NCBI GenBank assembly: GCA_947044365.1
Contig: OX345643.1
Location: 2,816,501-2,880,500, forward strand
Length of the DNA: 64,000 nt
Source: Petrosia ficiformis
Taxonomy: Eukaryota > Porifera > Demospongiae > Haplosclerida > Petrosiidae
Direction of reading: 5' to 3'
Position numbers and translations under genes: made by a program. Positions 12,701-24,148 of this stretch are shown here, one piece after another. How positions within the stretch are numbered: position 1 is the stretch's first letter; every line of letters begins with the position of its first letter. The notes below the pieces were generated by a model. That model made no database searches, was not told the DNA's origin, and saw nothing but the letters and a program-made list of their open reading frames with translations.

Positions 12701-15700
12701 AGTGCTTCAGTTTTATCAAAGATCCGTGTACTTAGAATAGACTTACTCTTTTTCCCAGTATTCAGAAAGGTAGAGACATTCACTAGTGCTGTCAACAATC
12801 ATTGATAGCCACTGCAAAGCAATCATAGGGATGCTTTTTTCTCGATACATGTATATCTTGTTATCTATCATTTACCATAAATCTACCCTTTGTCCTTTCA
12901 CCTGGCTAATTGATTTGTCTGCAGGCCCGTCAACATATTGCTACAGTATTATCACAATTTGAAGGTGAGGGTGATCACATAGCTGGTCCTTACATCCCAA
13001 AATTTTATCAAGACTGTACAGCGATTCAAGATTGCCATCAAGCTGAGGTATGTGAGACATCAAATTAAAATGTTGTGTAATTCATGTGTTTATATTCATT
13101 GTTGATTTTTCCTTTTCATATATAGAATCCGATAATGCAGCAACCTTTGTGTCACTTGTATTTCTTCACACTTATGGAACATTTATTAACAGAACCAAGA
13201 CGTGTCAATAACTTGATTAGAATTACTGGAAAAATTTCTGAGGTATATGTGGTAACAAATTATGTATTGAATTGCAGTTGTTCATTCTCTAGATCTCAAT
13301 CTCATTTTCTCATCTCTTCCTCCAGTTATATCACAGTGAAAAAGTTCCTCTTGGAGATAAAATTGTTTTACATATAGAGAAACAAGCAGTACTACAATGT
13401 CTATTAAGAGAAGTGGCATCAGAGTGTATTAAAAATACTAACCCACTATGTATAACTAAAAAGGTTTGTGTATATATTTATGTAAGAATTGTCGGATAAT
13501 GATATTAAGGTATCATCCATCTACCTTGATTCCATAGTTCATATTTCATTCATTTAATTAATAATAATTATTATTATTATGTATATATGTGCATATGGAA
13601 ATTTACTTCTCAAGCTTGTTCCAGTGATGAAAGAACTCAATGATCTCTTAGATGATGATAGTACTGGAGGTGGGGAGATAGGAGGACATGGATTAACACT
13701 GGGAATGCATCTTCTTCATGAGTTACAAAGTGACAGGAAATTTACTGACTTGTTTACTACAAGACAAGATTTTGAGGAAATAAATTGTCTGTCTGTATTT
13801 CATCAACAATTGAAGGTAAATATTCTACTAGTCTTGTACTTATATACATTTATGAGTATGTCCATAATCTATATGTGTCTATTGGTCTGCTTATCATCTT
13901 TCTTAATTTCTTCCATCCCATTCATCCATCTATCCACCCATCCATCCACCCATCCATCCATCTATCCATCCATCCATTCATCCCTCTTTCCATTCTTCTA
14001 GCTATTTATTCTTTATCATCCATTGATCTATCATACATTCATCCATTCATCTATCCATACCATTCAACTATCTATCCTTTTATTTATCCATCCAACCATC
14101 CATCCCATAATTATCAATCCATTCATCCATCTATCCAGACACAAACAGAGAGTAGTAAACATTACTTGTTTCCTTTCATGCAAATGGAAGATCAGAAGAC
14201 TCCTTTGAATAAACTGTACCAGCAGGTTAGAACTGCCATGTTGAACATTGATGAGAAGGAAGAATCACAGGCTGCAGTTAATCAGCTATTGAAAGTTGCA
14301 AAGGACTGGTGAGATATTACTTAGAATAAATAATAATTTTGAGTCTTTGATATGATAGGCATACGAATGACATATGTCATTGTTCGTAATTATTCCTATT
14401 CTATTATAAAAAGTAGATACAGAACATTTTGGCTCATAAATAGCCAAAGACCTCTGGGCTGAGTTTTTTGGCTACTACAACTTACTTTTCACCTTTGTAA
14501 ATGAACAGAGAAATAAGGTTGTGAATGTTTAAATATATAATTCAGTTTATGAGTAATGGATGGATAGATAGATAGATGGATCAGAGGGGAAATAGACACT
14601 TTGTAATACTAGTGATATGTAACATATTGACATCATGATATTTATAACTATGCACAATTAATATATGTCTGTCTCTGTCTATCTCTATCTCTCTCTGTAT
14701 CTCTCTCTGTCTCTGTCTCTGTCTCTGTTTCTGTTTCTGTCTCTTGTTTCTCTGTCTCTTTCTGTATGGTAGTACAAGATCTCAGGAAGCCATAAAGAAC
14801 ATTTACAGTTTTAAAATGATGATTTGGCTGATCACATACTATGATTTCTTTCTCCCCAAGGTAATACAACTAGACCAGCAAAACTAGACCACATTTATTA
14901 ATCAAAATGCATTTTGATATTACTACTACCAAGGGGGCTACTGGGGCTGCTGGAATCCAGTCAAAATTGAAAATATTATATTGAGAAAGGAGTATCCCTA
15001 TATTTGCTTTGCACTGTGACTATCATTGGAGATGGCACTAGTGTCTACCTTACTATATCTTGTCTAGCTTGAGTGCACATTCTTTTTTTTGCACCATGCC
15101 CGTTAATTGACCAAGCCCCCTGGAACCTGGAATGACGCAACTTCCTTAACTATGTATACAATGCATACTTGCACAAATGATGCAAACAAATATATTTATA
15201 ATTATATATGTTAAACCCCATAGAAGGCAATCATAGGGATAGCCCTGCGGCCCATAAAAACAACAAAAAAGCAGTCCAACTACTTTCAGTAATAATTTAT
15301 AATATGTAGACTATTTGTAAATGATATACAGAGACTGAAATCACTTTAAGATAAATATACCTTTCTGTTTTAATTGCATTAGGAATTTAATCACATCTGG
15401 AGCATGTACATTCAAGATGGCACCTTTTTTCAACTTTAGTATTGCATCATGACACTATTTTGAATGTTATGTGCAACCAATAATGTTACCATAGTCATAT
15501 TACCTATATATTTAATGAATGCTAATCTTGAACACAGAAGCTTACCACTTTGTTCCTAATGTATCTGAATTTCAACCAGTAACCTAAAGTAAGGGTACTC
15601 AGATGTTGTTGAGTGCAGTTTGTATGTGTAGTGCATCATTAGAGTATAGAAACTGTTATTGTGTATCTCATTATACATTGGCAGTCCAAATCTACCTCAG

Positions 15701-18700
15701 AATGTAGCTAACAACAGTTGCTCAAATCACAGTTTTTGTAGCTAGGCTCAAAACTTGAACTTTCCAATGTAATTGTTGTATTGGAATACTTAACACAATG
15801 AGTTAGTAAACAGGCTATGATTGCTCCTGTATGCTAAGTACTACATGTAAAATTACTGCATGTATTCTTTACCCTACCACAGTAGTGAGAGTTCTGCATA
15901 GTATAGTATTCATTTTTTTACTGGGATTGAAATTTAGCAAACACAGGGGAAAAAGGTGGGGCTAATGTTCTTATATAGGTCTCGCCCTAACCCTTGCTCT
16001 CTGAAATATTCTCAAAACAGTTCATTTGTAATGTTTGGAATCACTACCCAAAACGTAGTACATAGTGTATAATGAGAATTAATTAATTTCGAATGGTACT
16101 TCAATCATAATTTTCATATAACAACCCTACACATACACATAAATACATCTATACTAGTATGATTCTCGTGAATTATGTAAGCATAGTGACAATGATATCA
16201 GTGAATTTTAACCTCACTCACACATAGAGGATATCTCAACCACTGTGTTTGGTTATTGGCAAACAGCTAAAGCATTATATTAAAGATGAGAGTGTGATCA
16301 GACTCATCCAAAGCTTCCTGAACCCCTCTCTGCTAATTAAGAAAGAAGAGTCCTCTATGCCACTGAGAGAGGATACTCAAGTAAGTGTAATGCTATATAT
16401 GGTAATTTGTTTCATAAGTTCATATGACTTCCACATGATATTCATGTCAAGTTGATGATGTTTGATTTATAGATGTTGCAGTTTTTATCCAATGGTCATA
16501 TTCAACAAATAGATCATGGAGGAGAAAAGGTAGATCCATTATATGAGATGTTCATGCCTCCTCAATCCTCTCCTCCAAAAGGTAACAATCATTGCAAAAG
16601 CATATCTATTTACTGTTATTTAATCTCTGTAATAGACCAGTCAGATATAGATCTTTGTCACTGCTTGGCTAATCTGGTAGGTGTGGTTTTGGGATGTCAG
16701 CCGCAATCAAACCATCTATGGTATCTTCTGTTCTCTCCAAATGAACTAAAAAATACATATATGACTGGATTCATGGTACAGTATACATGTTAATGTATAT
16801 ACACATAATTATGTACATATATGATGATGTGTGTGTGTCAAGATCCCATCATGAATTGTTCATCTATTCATTCATATATTTATCCATCACATATATAAAT
16901 ATTTATTTATGTGTCTATCTTCCATTCTAGTATGACTCTAAAATCAGTCCCAAAGGTCTTCTCTATGATTGTGGAGTAGAACTAACAGCAGAGGGTCAAT
17001 ATGGCCGACCAGACTATCACAAACATGCCACAAGGGGCACTTATTCTCTCCACTCTCTATATTTTCTTCTTTGGGCTAACTTTGGAGCTTTCTGCATTTC
17101 TCTTTTGACCCAGCCTGATTCCCAGTCCAAGATCCACGGTCCTATAATCTCAGAATGGCAAGCTATCAGACATTATTGTGTTTCTCAAGTGAAGACTATG
17201 TGGTCATATTTGAGAAACAACCTGTCATTATCAGATGAGGAACGATCTTTCCTTGTGACAAGATGTCTTATGAATATGTATGAGGTAAAAACTGAAGTAG
17301 CAACGTATGCTGGAGGAGAATACAAGTATATGTATGTTATGCTTCTCTTATTATATTAATATTGTGATGTCTTGAGACTATCTCCTTACTAAGAATATAG
17401 TGAATAGAAATATGACCACAAATGCTTATTTTGAGAGAAAACCTTAAGTACTACACTAGTACATCTTAATAAATACAGCATAGTGCTTGAGAAAAGATGG
17501 TACTATATATCACTACTATTATGATATCAAGCACCTTGAAAGTGCTTCAAGCATACTTTTAAACACATTTCTAATTAAGGATTGCAATTTCTATATGTAC
17601 CACATGGAGTTGACGTATGTGCAGGCCATACTAAAAGCAGACATGGAGATTAGCACATTCTTTGAACTATCAACCTGATATATAATTACTGTTCAATGAT
17701 GTGCTAATTTCTAAAACAGTTTTGAAGTATTTCTGCTTAACAAGTATCTTCACAAGCACTTTTAATAAAAAGTACATAAGCACAAGCACTAGCACGAGCG
17801 CTTTAACCAGAAAAATGCTTAAATTACCTTAGAAAGTACAAGCATATCTGTGCTTACCCCGTTAAAAAACAAATACTCTGTAGTTAGTTGTAACCTGCAC
17901 ATGATACACCATAAATGTATCTCTATTCAGTGAGTGTGGTTAGAATTTAGGTAGAGTGGATGGGAGAATAACTCTTCTGATGAACGTTTTTCATTTTCAG
18001 CATTAGCAATACTGTTTGTTATCAGGCTCTGTAATAAAACCAAATGTTTATCTATTGATCATTCACTGCAGGTTAATATGGACTCATCAACAGTTTTACG
18101 TGGTACATTGAGAACAAAAGAAGAACAAGATGAATATGAGACTAAGTGGCATACTAGAATATATACACCAGGATGGAATGAACTCCACAGTAAGGTATAA
18201 AGAAAAGGAAAGAGAGAGAGAGAATGGTAAGGAAGGGAATGGAAGGAGAGAAGGGAGGGAGGGAGAAGGAGAAGGGGTGGAGACAGAGTAAAGAAAAGAT
18301 GTTGTTACTTTCATGTATTTTTTAGTTTGACCAATACTCTGTTCTGTGGAAGAACCGATTGTTTATGAATATCAGGTCAGTGTCTGTATGTGAGTGTCTG
18401 TTGTGTACATGTGTGATTGTGTCTGAATGTATGTGGTGATCAAGTGATCTTATTTGTTGATAGACAATTGGAGACAGTTTACCCTCAGTATCCAAGTGAG
18501 AAAGAATTTCTAAACCACATACAAGGACTTGGTCTTGAAGATGGGGAACTGAAAATATTGTCCAGATTTGTAATAGAAAAACAAAGATTAGAAGTAAATA
18601 TAATTACGTGACTTATCTAACACCTTTCAATCTGTTTGTCTACATACGATCATTGAGTTCTGTATTTCTCATTATCTCTCTCAGGTTGGTGGTAGGTTGT

Positions 18701-21700
18701 TACCTGATCTAATACAGTTATATCAGTGGTTACACACACATCTATCTCATCTTGTGACAAGAGATAGAGCATATAACAAACTGAACATTGGTACAGTCAT
18801 CCATTTGGCTAGTCAAAGAGTTGATCCTTCACTGAAAGACCTTTATAATAGGGTCAAAGGTAAGACAAATCATGTGACATCGTCATGAGACAATGAAAGG
18901 ACAGATCATGTAATGTGGTCAAGTGATATAATGACATCGCAATGCGACATCATATTGTAGACATGTGATGCATAGTTATGTGACATCATGAACCTGCAAA
19001 TGGTCTTATGACATTCTATGAAAACATATGTTTGCACAATTTGTTGTATTTTCTTTAGAACAATATAATCATTATGTTAAGCTGATTGGTGGAGCCATAG
19101 GTCAAGGGGCATGTGCTGCTGTGAGAAGAGGTAATAGGATTTACACAATTGCTGATGATCTTCCTCTTGTTCATTTCCTGTCAGATTTGGAGGTTTGTGA
19201 TAATGACGATTTTTATACATAACTAACAACATTTATTTCTATGTATTATTTCTGTGCTTAACTAAGTTGCTGTACACCTACTGGGCATAGTGATGTAACA
19301 GTAAATTAGTTAAGAACAGAAATCTCATGTTAGCTATGCATTCAAAGTCTCGGCACATGTACTGAGACTTTCTAACATAATGAGAATTTTACAAACAACA
19401 ATTATACTGTACTTATAATAATTACCAGTTAATTAATCCATGTTCAGGATGAAGGAGAGGGCAATGACTGGTTATATGCTGTCATCAGAGACATTACTGA
19501 AAATCAAAACCTTTTTATACAAACACTATATGCTAGTATTGGAGAGAATGAGACAAACCATCCCTTGGCTCGTCTTCTTCCATCTGAATCAACACACATT
19601 TATCCAACTGAAGCAAATGAACATAACTGCATAATTGGGAAACAGCAAAGGTGTGTGTTCTATCTATCTATCTATCTATTTATCTCTCTTGTTTATTTGT
19701 CTGCGTGTATTTATCTATATATCATAGTCATCGTGGACTTAGTGATTTGCTACAACTAGTACGCAGCAGACAAGTTGCAGAGTCACCTTTGAATAACTCA
19801 GTTAAGCTTATGTCTCTCTCAAGAGAAGGGATCTTCCCTCGTACTTCTCTATCCTTCAATTTGAAATATCTTCAAGAGGATATTGTAAGCATATACCTGT
19901 CCGGTAGATCAATCATTAAGGATGTCAGCAGTCTTAGGAGTGTGTTCAAGTTTAGGCAAGAAGAAACGAACACACAACCATCAGAGTATGTAACCATTCA
20001 TATTTTTTTAACTCTTCTGTCTATCAATTTTTCTATTCATTTACAAAATAACTATCCATTGTCCAACTATCTATCATTATGTCTGTACGTGTATATCTAT
20101 CCTCACCTTTCTAGTCCATTAGGTGCTGCCTCTGATCTATCATCTCTTAAAGATCAACTTCCAGATTCATTCAGGGCTCCTCTTTGTGATGATTTAACAC
20201 GTCATTTGGAATATGAGTTCCATTCAGCTAATTATCATACACTATCTGATATAGTCATTGGTCTAAGAACAGCACTCGGTCACCTAATTAAAGTGGGTGT
20301 GGTTTAAAAAATCAAGTAACAACTACTCTTTATTATGAGTGCAGTTGACTGAGTAGCAGTATAGACACAATTTAGCAGTATTGTAACCAGCTCCAAAATG
20401 TATTAATACCATCATTAAGTAACAACATTTTTTAATCCAAAACCTATAAATCTAGAAATTTGTTAGATTTATCAGTGTAAAAAAATTACAAATATTAAAC
20501 CATGCACTTACTTGTAGAGAAGACATTACTTCATAAAATAAATGTTTGTAGTACCAAACATTATACATATAGCACCATGTAGATTACATTCACAAGTATT
20601 ACCCCACTCTCTGATTTATATAGGTCCTACCTCTTGATAGAGAGAGTCAGGTGAACAAGGAAAACGATGAACTGAAGGAGTTTGTATTCAGTCAATATGA
20701 AACTGAAGAGAAAGACAGTAGTCTTCAAGAAATGTTCTGTGAAATAGGAATTAAAAAGTTAGGCAACATAACAAACTACATTGTATATGTATATGGGTAT
20801 ATAGGGCCACCCCTATAATTGCTTTCCCACGGGTTCGAATTATATCTATATATAATTGTCCTTGTAATGTACGTTACAGTTCAAAGGTCACACTAAACAA
20901 AAAAAAAACCATGGCAACAAAGCTAAACCACACCCACAATTTTGAAAATGGAGGAAAGATGATAAGAATATGAATGTATGCAAGCCTTCAATTTTACCAT
21001 TAGAGGACTGAGTTTGTTTTTTTTAAATTCTTCCCATTTTTAACACTTGTGTCTCTGCTGCATATATTTTGGCCACCATTCACTTTCTCTACCCAAACTT
21101 GGCTTCTTTTTTCTCATGTAATACTACCAACTTGCTTACGGGGACTCAAAAGTCCCCAAGCGCTTCGTAGGACTAATTCAAAAGCAGTGTTCTCCCTTGT
21201 TTGACTGCAACTAAGGCAAAAAAATAACCCTGCTGCATGTTGCCACAAAATTTACTCACAATACCAGGTCTTACAGCAAGGGAAATGACTCAGTCAACTA
21301 TGCACCAGATTGCATTGACGGGGTCACTGAATCCCCAAATTGCGTAGGTGGCGAGGGGCTACACCCTCTTTCGACCTACATTAACAGGGGGACACCCCCA
21401 TACTCGATATTTAGGGCAAAGGGTGGCCAAAAACAAAACTGATCAACTTTTTTAGCCACTTTCATGGACTTATTCCTGACAAATTACAAACATTTGGAGT
21501 GCTTCGTAATGCTAGGAACACACTCCGAACTGCGTAGATATATATATCAGTCCTCTAAGGGTTAATTAACTTAAGAATATGAGAATAAAAGAAGAGAAGG
21601 AAGAGTTAGAGAAAAAGATGATAAGAATATGAATGCCTTCAATTTTCAGAGTAATAAGGTGAGAAAAAAAGAGAAAATAAGAGGGATTATGTCATTATAA

Positions 21701-24148
21701 ATTATTCTATATAGGCAGAATCGATATCATATAATTGTTAGGTGGATGTGGTTTTTATTTATAGAAGCAATCGTTTCTATTTATAGTAACAAATGGTTAC
21801 ATCAGGAAACTAGAGAACTTTGAATACATCACTACTGTCATCAATTTTAGAAACCGAATGTATTCAGTCATACACTTGTAGAGATAAATTAATCAGTAAA
21901 GACGCTAGAACAGTAGAAAACATTAGTCTGGCATAGACAGACCCTCGCAGAATCTGTGATCTGTGTACTTAGACTGTAATTATACTTACTTCTTCAGGCC
22001 CCAGTTTTTGAGTACAGAAGGGTAGAGACGCTAGTGCCATCAGTAATGATCGATGCATAGTCATTGTAAAGCAATTATAGGGATACTTTTTTCTCAATAT
22101 ATCTTGTTATAATTATATTTATCAATGAATCCGTCTATTCATCCATCTGTTCATTCATCCATTATGACATATTTAATTTTATACAGTTTATCAGACACTC
22201 AGTTAGCTTGTTTATCATCAGTGAGACTTTGCTTTCTATTTTCAACTTTGGAGCTTTTTGACCGTTGGGTAAAAGAAGGTTTGTATGATTTCAATTCCCT
22301 CCCAATGGCTTTGAAAGTCCACCTGACTGAAGAGGACAGTACTCTGTTAGAGCAATTACCTAAACGTTTTCCAGGGACATCGTCACAGCTTTTGGTGGAG
22401 TTAAAAGAATTAGGTGATGTTTTACTTCGTGTTGAGGGTCATTTGATAAAAGAAGTTAATGAACAGGCTCAAGTAAGGAAGGATAGCACTTTAATAGAAT
22501 GACAAACAGATAATGTATAAAATATTCAATATTGATTAATTCTTTAATATTTCCTTAGAAACCACTAATTGAATTGTTACAAACTTTAAGTCTGATATCT
22601 GACACAGACAGGCTTCCTGACCTTATTCCCAATACAGTACTGGTTCAACACTATGTAAATTTCAGAATGATTCTTCGAAGGTTAGCATGAATAAAAAGCA
22701 TGAATAAAATCATGTATATGCATGTCTCATTCTATATCCACTTGTGTCTTCTCTTCATTTTTGTAAGAATAATATCTGTTGTTGAGCAAGAGGTTGCCAT
22801 GGAAACATCACAACACAGTAAAGATGATGAGCTGTGGACAGTATATGTTGATGATTTATGGAGTATTGCATTACCCCATTTGAGGGAAAAAGGTGTGTAC
22901 ATACGTCATCTAATTTTCAAAAAGGGACACTTTCCCGCAAATTGATTTGATCAAATGCTTACCTTCAATCAGTCACCGTTTTGTATTTTATATGAAGAGC
23001 TATTATTAAGCTTCTCAGATAACACATTCCATTGACCTGTACAAAATAGTGGAATGACAAACGATTAAATTTAAGTGTTTGATCAAAATTATTTTGGAGA
23101 AAAGTGTCCCTTCTCAAAAATTAGGTCACATATACAATTATTATTTGTAAAATTTATGATTAAAATTATGTATGTATAGTATGTATGTAGTATAGTTTGG
23201 CTTGTTTTCCCATAAATATACAGGATATGAATTCATAGACCCAACCTTGTTAATGACAGTACAATATGGTATCTGTGGTGAGGAATGGGAAGAAGAGAGT
23301 ATAAGTGAATTGGACGATGATCTCAACAAGGACAGCTTTGAGGGACACACTGATGAAGATTCAGTGCATTCCAGTTATGATGAGCAAGAGCACATATTAC
23401 ATGGTATAACTCTACTGGAATCAGAGTCTTTCACTAATGAGAATTTAAATCAGGGACTTGAGGATCCACATCTATGTGAGGACGTGTTAAGTATGATATA
23501 AATCATATAATTATATTCACCTATTTATTTGACCATCTGAGAATTTACTTTCATTATTCAATTTTCAACACTGTCTTATTAAATGCTTGCTATTTTCCCA
23601 TTTCATGTAAATCATGTTGTGTAGGAAGACTAATAAGTGGCATTACCTGTGCATCTATGTATCATCTATCTTTTATATCTATATATCTATTTGTGTTCAA
23701 TACAGATACAGAACAAGCTGAACATTGGTCTCCTCAAATGGTCTCTCAGTTTCTTGATGGAATAGGAATGCAGGAACACTCCAAAACTTTCCTTGAAGAG
23801 GAAATAGCAGGATCCCATCTCCTCAAAGCAAATAGAAACGTTTATCAAGAACTTGGAGTTACCTCTGCTATACACTGTGTGCAGATAGCAATCAAATTTA
23901 AGAGAGAGTTACTAGCAGAGAAAGGCTCAGAGTACTCACTGAAACAACTGTTACAAGCACATCCTAAGTTAGTTCATTATGAAGATAAGTTTGAACAGGC
24001 TCACATTGATGTTGAAATGATGTTATTTGCTCAAGAAAACGGTTTTCTTGATGAACTCTTACAAGATGTTGGAGTTAATAGAGCTTTGGATCGTAACAGG
24101 ATTGAGGTAGATTTAGTGTGTCCTATAGTGAAAGTACAACAGAAATAA
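1..24148 (+). CDS. RNF213-like giant protein, gene 1 (5' part outside window), RING- and RZ-less, with C-terminal SAM domain
   Basis: The visible 2,521 codons follow the C-terminal half of RNF213 in order: last AAA units, linker, E3 shell, C-terminal helical domain. Exons, all phase-consistent: 1-156, 278-646, 784-999, 2072-2469, 2602-2797, 3292-3550, 4579-5110, 6296-6467, 10241-10706, 11198-11439, 11490-11638, 12156-12435, 12925-13047, 13126-13242, 13326-13463, 13615-13815, 14139-14308, 16230-16380, 16473-16581, 16636-16775, 16931-17284, 18072-18194, 18326-18375, 18464-18593, 18685-18859, 19059-19192, 19448-19650, 19728-19985, 20115-20292, 20624-20757, 22187-22472, 22559-22680, 22768-22892, 23224-23490, 23706-24148. 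Anchors to the family include PAPFLNRFEKYY (exon 2), LLHFPPAMF and LFLRGWNHYYLDS (exon 6), and DWLYAVIRDI (exon 27). The reading frame is open at position 1, so the N-terminal half with the main ATPase motors lies outside. No RING or RZ cysteine pattern appears in these exons. The stop is TAA at 24146-24148, overlapped by an AATAAA. It probably acts in the cytosol. Exon edges are manual predictions. Confidence 0.85.
1471..1539 (-). repeat. tRNA-derived SINE-like sequence
   Basis: On the minus strand it has a B-box-like GGGTTCAATTCC and, about 40 bp upstream, an A-box-like TAGTGCAGTGGTGAAAGC. The spacing suits an internal RNA polymerase III promoter. The anticodon arm does not fold into a proper 7-nt loop, so a tRNA-derived SINE head or tRNA pseudogene is more likely than a working tRNA. 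It sits in a gene 1 intron (1000-2071). Confidence 0.45.
1628..1745 (+). mobile_element. R1 repeat copy, 5'-truncated
   Basis: Ends with CTGCAAAGCAATCATAGAGA followed by a T-rich tail, the right end of the R1 family (see 5188-5650). It shares gtttcagacaagaaaagtca upstream with the copy at 12476-12846. Confidence 0.6.
3620..3822 (-). mobile_element. R1 repeat copy, reverse orientation
   Basis: Ends with cgaaagcaatcataaggatg and ggcataaaaat, the reverse complement of the R1 left end. Its inner part (gtgttctgaagaagtataac) resembles the copy at 41526-42001. It lies in the gene 1 intron 3551-4578. Confidence 0.55.
5188..5650 (+). mobile_element. R1 repeat, reference copy with terminal inverted repeats
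   Basis: Left end ATCCCTATGATTGCTTT (5203-5219) is the reverse complement of right end AAAGCAATCATAGGGAT (5621-5637). The left part continues cccacgggttcga, an (AT)n run and tgggcgtggcgcgtaaaag. No coding capacity is seen. It behaves as a non-autonomous inverted-repeat element (MITE) about 460 bp long. It lies in the gene 1 intron 5111-6295. Confidence 0.72.
7540..8470 (-). pseudogene. Crypton-type tyrosine-recombinase transposon remnant
   Basis: The minus strand encodes, with frameshifts, a protein resembling Crypton recombinases and their domesticated relatives (ZMYM/QRICH1-type DUF3504). From the N-terminal side: RRFEILDEKSIEEAKK, TSWAASEVSEVDYTP, LRGGEEHRELKISQF, YREHGSKNRP, and near 7640 NHSLRATG, the tyrosine-recombinase active-site box. 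The longest uninterrupted piece is 8303-7896. It lies in the 3.8-kb gene 1 intron 6468-10240, antisense to the gene. Stops and shifts make it inactive. Confidence 0.75.
8586..8669. repeat. Direct repeat, about 35 bp, 49-bp period
   Basis: Two copies of aggtctagtgttccaccagg plus flanking bases begin at 8586 and 8635 and differ at about one position. The stretch lies just beside the Crypton remnant and may belong to it. No function assigned. Confidence 0.7.
9932..9983. mobile_element. Possible pogo/Tigger-type transposon end
   Basis: The reverse complement reads AGTAGACCCTTGATAATCTG followed by two CTCAATTAT motifs. This resembles the ends of pogo/Tigger DNA transposons. No transposase is seen nearby, so at most a fragment. 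Confidence 0.35.
11651..12010. mobile_element. hAT-type MITE, 360 bp, with 8-bp target duplication
   Basis: Begins TAGGGCTGCAACGAATA and ends (reverse complement) TAGGGCTGCAACCAATA, so it has imperfect terminal inverted repeats. Flanks are atctatac (11643-11650) and atctataa (12011-12018), an 8-bp target duplication with one mismatch, as hAT transposons make. There is no long ORF. It sits in the gene 1 intron 11639-12155. Confidence 0.85.
12476..12846 (+). mobile_element. R1 repeat copy, 5'-truncated
   Basis: Starts within the ttaatgggtatgacgcataa module, runs through a gtagagacattcactagtgc segment and ends AAAGCAATCATAGGGATGC before a T run. It fills most of the gene 1 intron 12436-12924. 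Confidence 0.65.
13912..14133. repeat. CATC tetranucleotide satellite
   Basis: An imperfect run of catc/catt units fills the intron just upstream of exon 14139-14308 and forms its polypyrimidine tract. It is open in one frame only because of its periodicity; it is not coding. Confidence 0.85.
14653..14765. repeat. CTGTCT/TCTC microsatellite
   Basis: Pyrimidine hexamer-like repeat (ctgtctctgtctctgtttct) inside the gene 1 intron 14309-16229. Short run of atggatagatag units lies just before it near 14560. Non-coding. Confidence 0.8.
14981..15258 (-). mobile_element. R1 repeat copy, reverse orientation
   Basis: Left end agtatccctatatttgcttt is the reverse complement of the R1 right end. Right end ggcaatcatagggatagccc then cccataaaa is the reverse complement of the R1 left end. 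It is about 280 bp, shorter than the reference copy. Confidence 0.68.
15259..16229. other. Long gene 1 intron, no gene seen
   Basis: AT-rich sequence downstream of an R1 copy up to exon 16230-16380. I see no conserved ORF, RNA gene or clear element end in it. The next exon uses the second of two overlapping AG acceptors (16228-16229); the first would create a stop. Confidence 0.6.
16636..17284 (+). other. Gene 1: site where the RZ zinc finger should be; finger absent
   Basis: Exons 16636-16775 and 16931-17284 bracket the place where RNF213 family members carry the RZ finger (C-x3-H ... C-x2-C followed by IGG). Upstream, NELKNTYMTGFM matches the family's leucine/proline-rich approach. Downstream, SLHSLYFLLWANFGAF matches the hydrophobic helix after the finger. 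Between them only about 35 residues remain, with a single Cys. The 155-bp intron between the exons does not encode the finger in any frame I read. The paralogue in this window keeps it (33328-33514). Confidence 0.7.
20796..22100 (+). mobile_element. R1 repeat, split by nested insertions
   Basis: Left end ccacccctataattgctttc and cacgggttcgaatt at 20806-20840. Right end gtaaagcaattatagggata at 22066-22085 followed by cttttttctc. The inner module gtagagacgctagtgccatc (22022 onwards) matches the copy at 12476. The central part is occupied by other repeats (see 21000-21558). It may be one interrupted copy or two partial ones. Confidence 0.55.
21000..21558. mobile_element. Non-autonomous DNA element with 12-bp inverted repeats
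   Basis: TTAGAGGACTGA (21000-21011) and TCAGTCCTCTAA (21547-21558) are perfect inverted repeats. No ORF. A 19-bp direct repeat, gatgataagaatatgaatg, flanks the region at 20958-20976 and 21617-21635. It is nested within R1-like sequence in the gene 1 intron 20758-22186. Confidence 0.65.
22906..23128. mobile_element. Short inverted-repeat element (MITE), about 220 bp
   Basis: Left arm catctaattttcaaaaaggg acactttc and right arm gaaaagtgtcccttctc aaaaattagg are imperfect inverted repeats. Inner motif tgatcaaa is mirrored. It lies in the gene 1 intron 22893-23223 and has no coding content. Confidence 0.65.
23706..24148 (+). other. Gene 1: terminal exon encoding a SAM domain
   Basis: The last exon starts after ...caatacag and encodes HWSPQMVSQFLDGIGM, then FLEEEIAGSHLLKA and YQELGV. 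This is the signature of a sterile alpha motif: W-S-x3-V-x2-FL, then I-G-M, then I-x-G-x2-LL, then E-L-G-V. It spans roughly 23724-23920. SAM domains self-associate or bind partners. About 75 further residues follow, including FAQENGFLDELLQDVGV, which I cannot name. The exon joins in phase 1 to a very acidic exon (23224-23490). Vertebrate RNF213 has no SAM domain that I know of. Confidence 0.82.

Noticed and set aside
13912..14138. CRISPR-like array (regular CATC units)
   Set aside because: Tetranucleotide satellite without spacers, in an animal intron.
16228..16230. First AG (16226-16227) as the acceptor of the gene 1 exon
   Set aside because: It would create TGA at the junction with phase 2; the next AG, two bases on, keeps the frame.
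17690..17870. agcacaagcac-rich stretch as a regulatory repeat
   Set aside because: Low-complexity, irregular, with no second copy seen in the window.
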